Shown: positions 35,112 through 36,258 of the stretch, one piece after another | Layout: each line of letters starts with the position of its first letter | How positions within the stretch are numbered: position 1 is the stretch's first letter | DNA from: Pseudorhodobacter sp. | GTDB lineage: Bacteria > Pseudomonadota > Alphaproteobacteria > Rhodobacterales > Rhodobacteraceae | NCBI GenBank assembly: GCA_029254215.1 | Contig: JAQWYA010000091.1 | Span: forward strand, 1 to 36,258 | Length of the DNA: 36,258 nucleotides | Direction of reading: 5' to 3' | Translations under genes and position numbers: made by a program | The notes under the pieces: generated by a model | The model's input: only the letters and a program-made list of their open reading frames with translations | Databases searched by the model: none | Told to the model about the DNA's origin: nothing

Positions 35112-35750
35112 TCAGGGCATCGGCACGTCATTGGCGAATTTCGGCACTTGATAGCCGCGCTGCACCGCCGGACGCGCCGCGATGCGCACATACCAATCCT
35201 TGACGTTCGGATAGTCGTTCAGATCAATCTGCTGCCATTCGAACCGAGACACCCACGGCCACATCGACATATCGGCAATCGTGTAGATGCCACGCCCTTC
35301 GCCCGCCACATAGTCGCGCCCCTCAAGCCGGGTGTTGAGCACTTTATACAGGCGCTTGGCCTCGGTCGAATAACGCTCTTCCGCATAGTCGGACTTGCCG
35401 GGATTGTATTTCACAAAGTGATGGACCTGCCCCAGCATCGGGCCAAGCCCGCCCATTTGCCACATCAGCCATTCCACCATGCGCCAGTATTCCGGCCCTT
35501 CAGCTTTGAACTGACCATATTTATCGGCCAGATACAGCATGATCGCCCCTGTCTCCATCAGGTGCATCCCGGTTTCATGATCCACAATCGTGGGAATGCG
35601 GTTGTTCGGCGCGATCTTGAGAAACTCCGGCGCGAATTGTTCGCCCTTCGAGATATCGATGGCCTTCGCGGTATAGGGCACCCCCAGTTCTTCCAGCAGA
35701 ATGGAGACTTTGCGGCCGTTCGGGGTTGTCCAGGAGTAGAGGTCGATCAT
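35112..35750 (-). CDS. Glutathione S-transferase, YfcG/YghU-like (nu class)
   Basis: Start at 35750 (MIDLYSWTTPNGRKVSILLEE) is chosen for an AAGGA site 8-9 bases upstream and because GSTs begin at this strand; the longer frame from 35825 adds 25 unlikely residues. The 212 aa protein has the thioredoxin-like N-terminal domain with TPNGRKVSILLEELGVPY, the conserved cis-Pro region NNRIPTIVD near 57 and ETGAIMLYLADKYG near 70. The all-helical C-terminal domain includes YTIADMSMWPWV near 160. Nu-class members use glutathione or its disulfide with disulfide-bond reductase activity. It is monocistronic. Confidence 0.92.
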   Translation of the reverse strand: MIDLYSWTTPNGRKVSILLEELGVPYTAKAIDISKGEQFAPEFLKIAPNNRIPTIVDHETGMHLMETGAIMLYLADKYGQFKAEGPEYWRMVEWLMWQMGGLGPMLGQVHHFVKYNPGKSDYAEERYSTEAKRLYKVLNTRLEGRDYVAGEGRGIYTIADMSMWPWVSRFEWQQIDLNDYPNVKDWYVRIAARPAVQRGYQVPKFANDVPMP

Positions 35751-36088
35751 GGGGACTATCCTTGCATGAGAAAACAGGGGCCTGAGAAAACACGGGTCTT
35801 GAGGATCGCGGCACAGAGAACGCAAAGGCCGCGCATCGCCCGGTTCTGATACAAGGCCTTATATCGTCGCTTTGATTGGTCTGAAAGCCAAAAAAACGCA
35901 AAATCCCGGATCATTGGTCAACCTATATGCGGCAGTGCGGCATGAATTCCGCCCGAAATCCAAAAAATTCTGGCCCAATAGTCGATAATTTGCCTATACA
36001 TCCCAAGTAATTTTTTCTAGCGTCAGGATTGGTAGATGAGACGACCGACTCTGATGATTGGTTAACCATACGGAGCATAGCACCCATC
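35751..36088. promoter_or_regulatory. Divergent spacer between GST and alcohol dehydrogenase
   Basis: This 338-base gap should hold both promoters. The part from about 35865 to 36070 is clearly more AT-rich than the flanks. A GGTTAACC palindrome sits at 36059-36066, 23 bases before the dehydrogenase ATG. I see no gene and no clear -35/-10 pair. Confidence 0.4.
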
Positions 36089-36258
36089 ATGACGAAGCCT
36101 TCCACCCCCCTCACCCAAGCGGCCCAAGCCTGGGATGGCGTCACGACATCTGACAAGATGCCGATCCCCGACCAGATGCGGGCATGGGTTCTGGGCGACC
36201 CCGAAGAGCTGACGCTGATCGAAAAGGATGTTCCGGTCCCCGGCAAGGCCGAAGCGCT
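36089..36258 (+). CDS. Zinc-type alcohol dehydrogenase, N-terminal fragment cut by the window edge
   Basis: Only 56 residues are present. After a polar N-terminal stretch, MRAWVLGDPEELTLIEKDVP followed by VPGKAEAL matches the first beta-strands of medium-chain zinc dehydrogenases, where the catalytic Cys would come soon after. I take ATG at 36089, with CGGAG at 36071-36075; the family-typical Met at 36176 is an alternative if the 29-residue extension is not real. The substrate cannot be judged. Confidence 0.75.
   Translation, partial: MTKPSTPLTQAAQAWDGVTTSDKMPIPDQMRAWVLGDPEELTLIEKDVPVPGKAEA

Overview
The window looks like chromosomal DNA of an alphaproteobacterium of the Roseobacter/Rhodobacteraceae type. 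The basis is high GC with strong GC3 bias, frequent ATGA overlaps, a rhizobial-type rhamnose operon (rhaRSTPQUK divergent from rhaDI), and small proteins and oxidoreductases of a kind common in that group. I see no rRNA, tRNA, CRISPR array, insertion sequence or phage module. Assignments come from reading motifs and remembered family sequences, not from searches.

Layout. (1) 1-695: an EamA-type permease gene broken by an in-frame TAG. (2) 1118-3592, minus: a secreted-type protein that joins a glycoside-hydrolase-like N-terminus, RTX calcium-binding repeats and a C-terminal CFI-box sorting tail. (3) 3593-4625: about 1 kb without a convincing gene, with a very AT-rich island. (4) 4626-9212, plus: a three-gene unit of a non-pyrrolysine MttB-family methyltransferase, an old-yellow-enzyme/FAD demethylase and a GlxA/GbdR-like regulator, probably for demethylating a quaternary amine. 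(5) 9396-19966: a complete L-rhamnose locus. rhaD and rhaI run leftward; rhaR and the ABC transporter genes rhaSTPQ, the mutarotase rhaU and the kinase rhaK run rightward. A palindromic operator with four TCAATCA half-sites lies between the two arms.

(6) 20381-22901, plus: a MATE efflux gene frameshifted in a G8 tract, an enol-lactonase-like hydrolase and a 58-residue basic protein. (7) 22909-32013, minus: a very large (1591 aa) multidomain protein with muramidase-like and papain-like peptidase-like regions, a 148 aa unknown, and a nuclease/ATPase pair of the SbcD/SbcC (YhaO/YhaN) type. (8) 32212-34979, minus: a two-subunit IorAB-type molybdenum hydroxylase. (9) 35112-35750, minus: a glutathione S-transferase with a clear terminator. 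(10) 36089 to the right edge: the start of a zinc-type alcohol dehydrogenase.

The genes fall into separate catabolic modules (rhamnose, methylated amine, molybdo-hydroxylase) and two poorly understood protein architectures. The 1591 aa protein is the best candidate for something undescribed. The RTX/CFI-box chimera and the corrinoid-less MttB trio are next.
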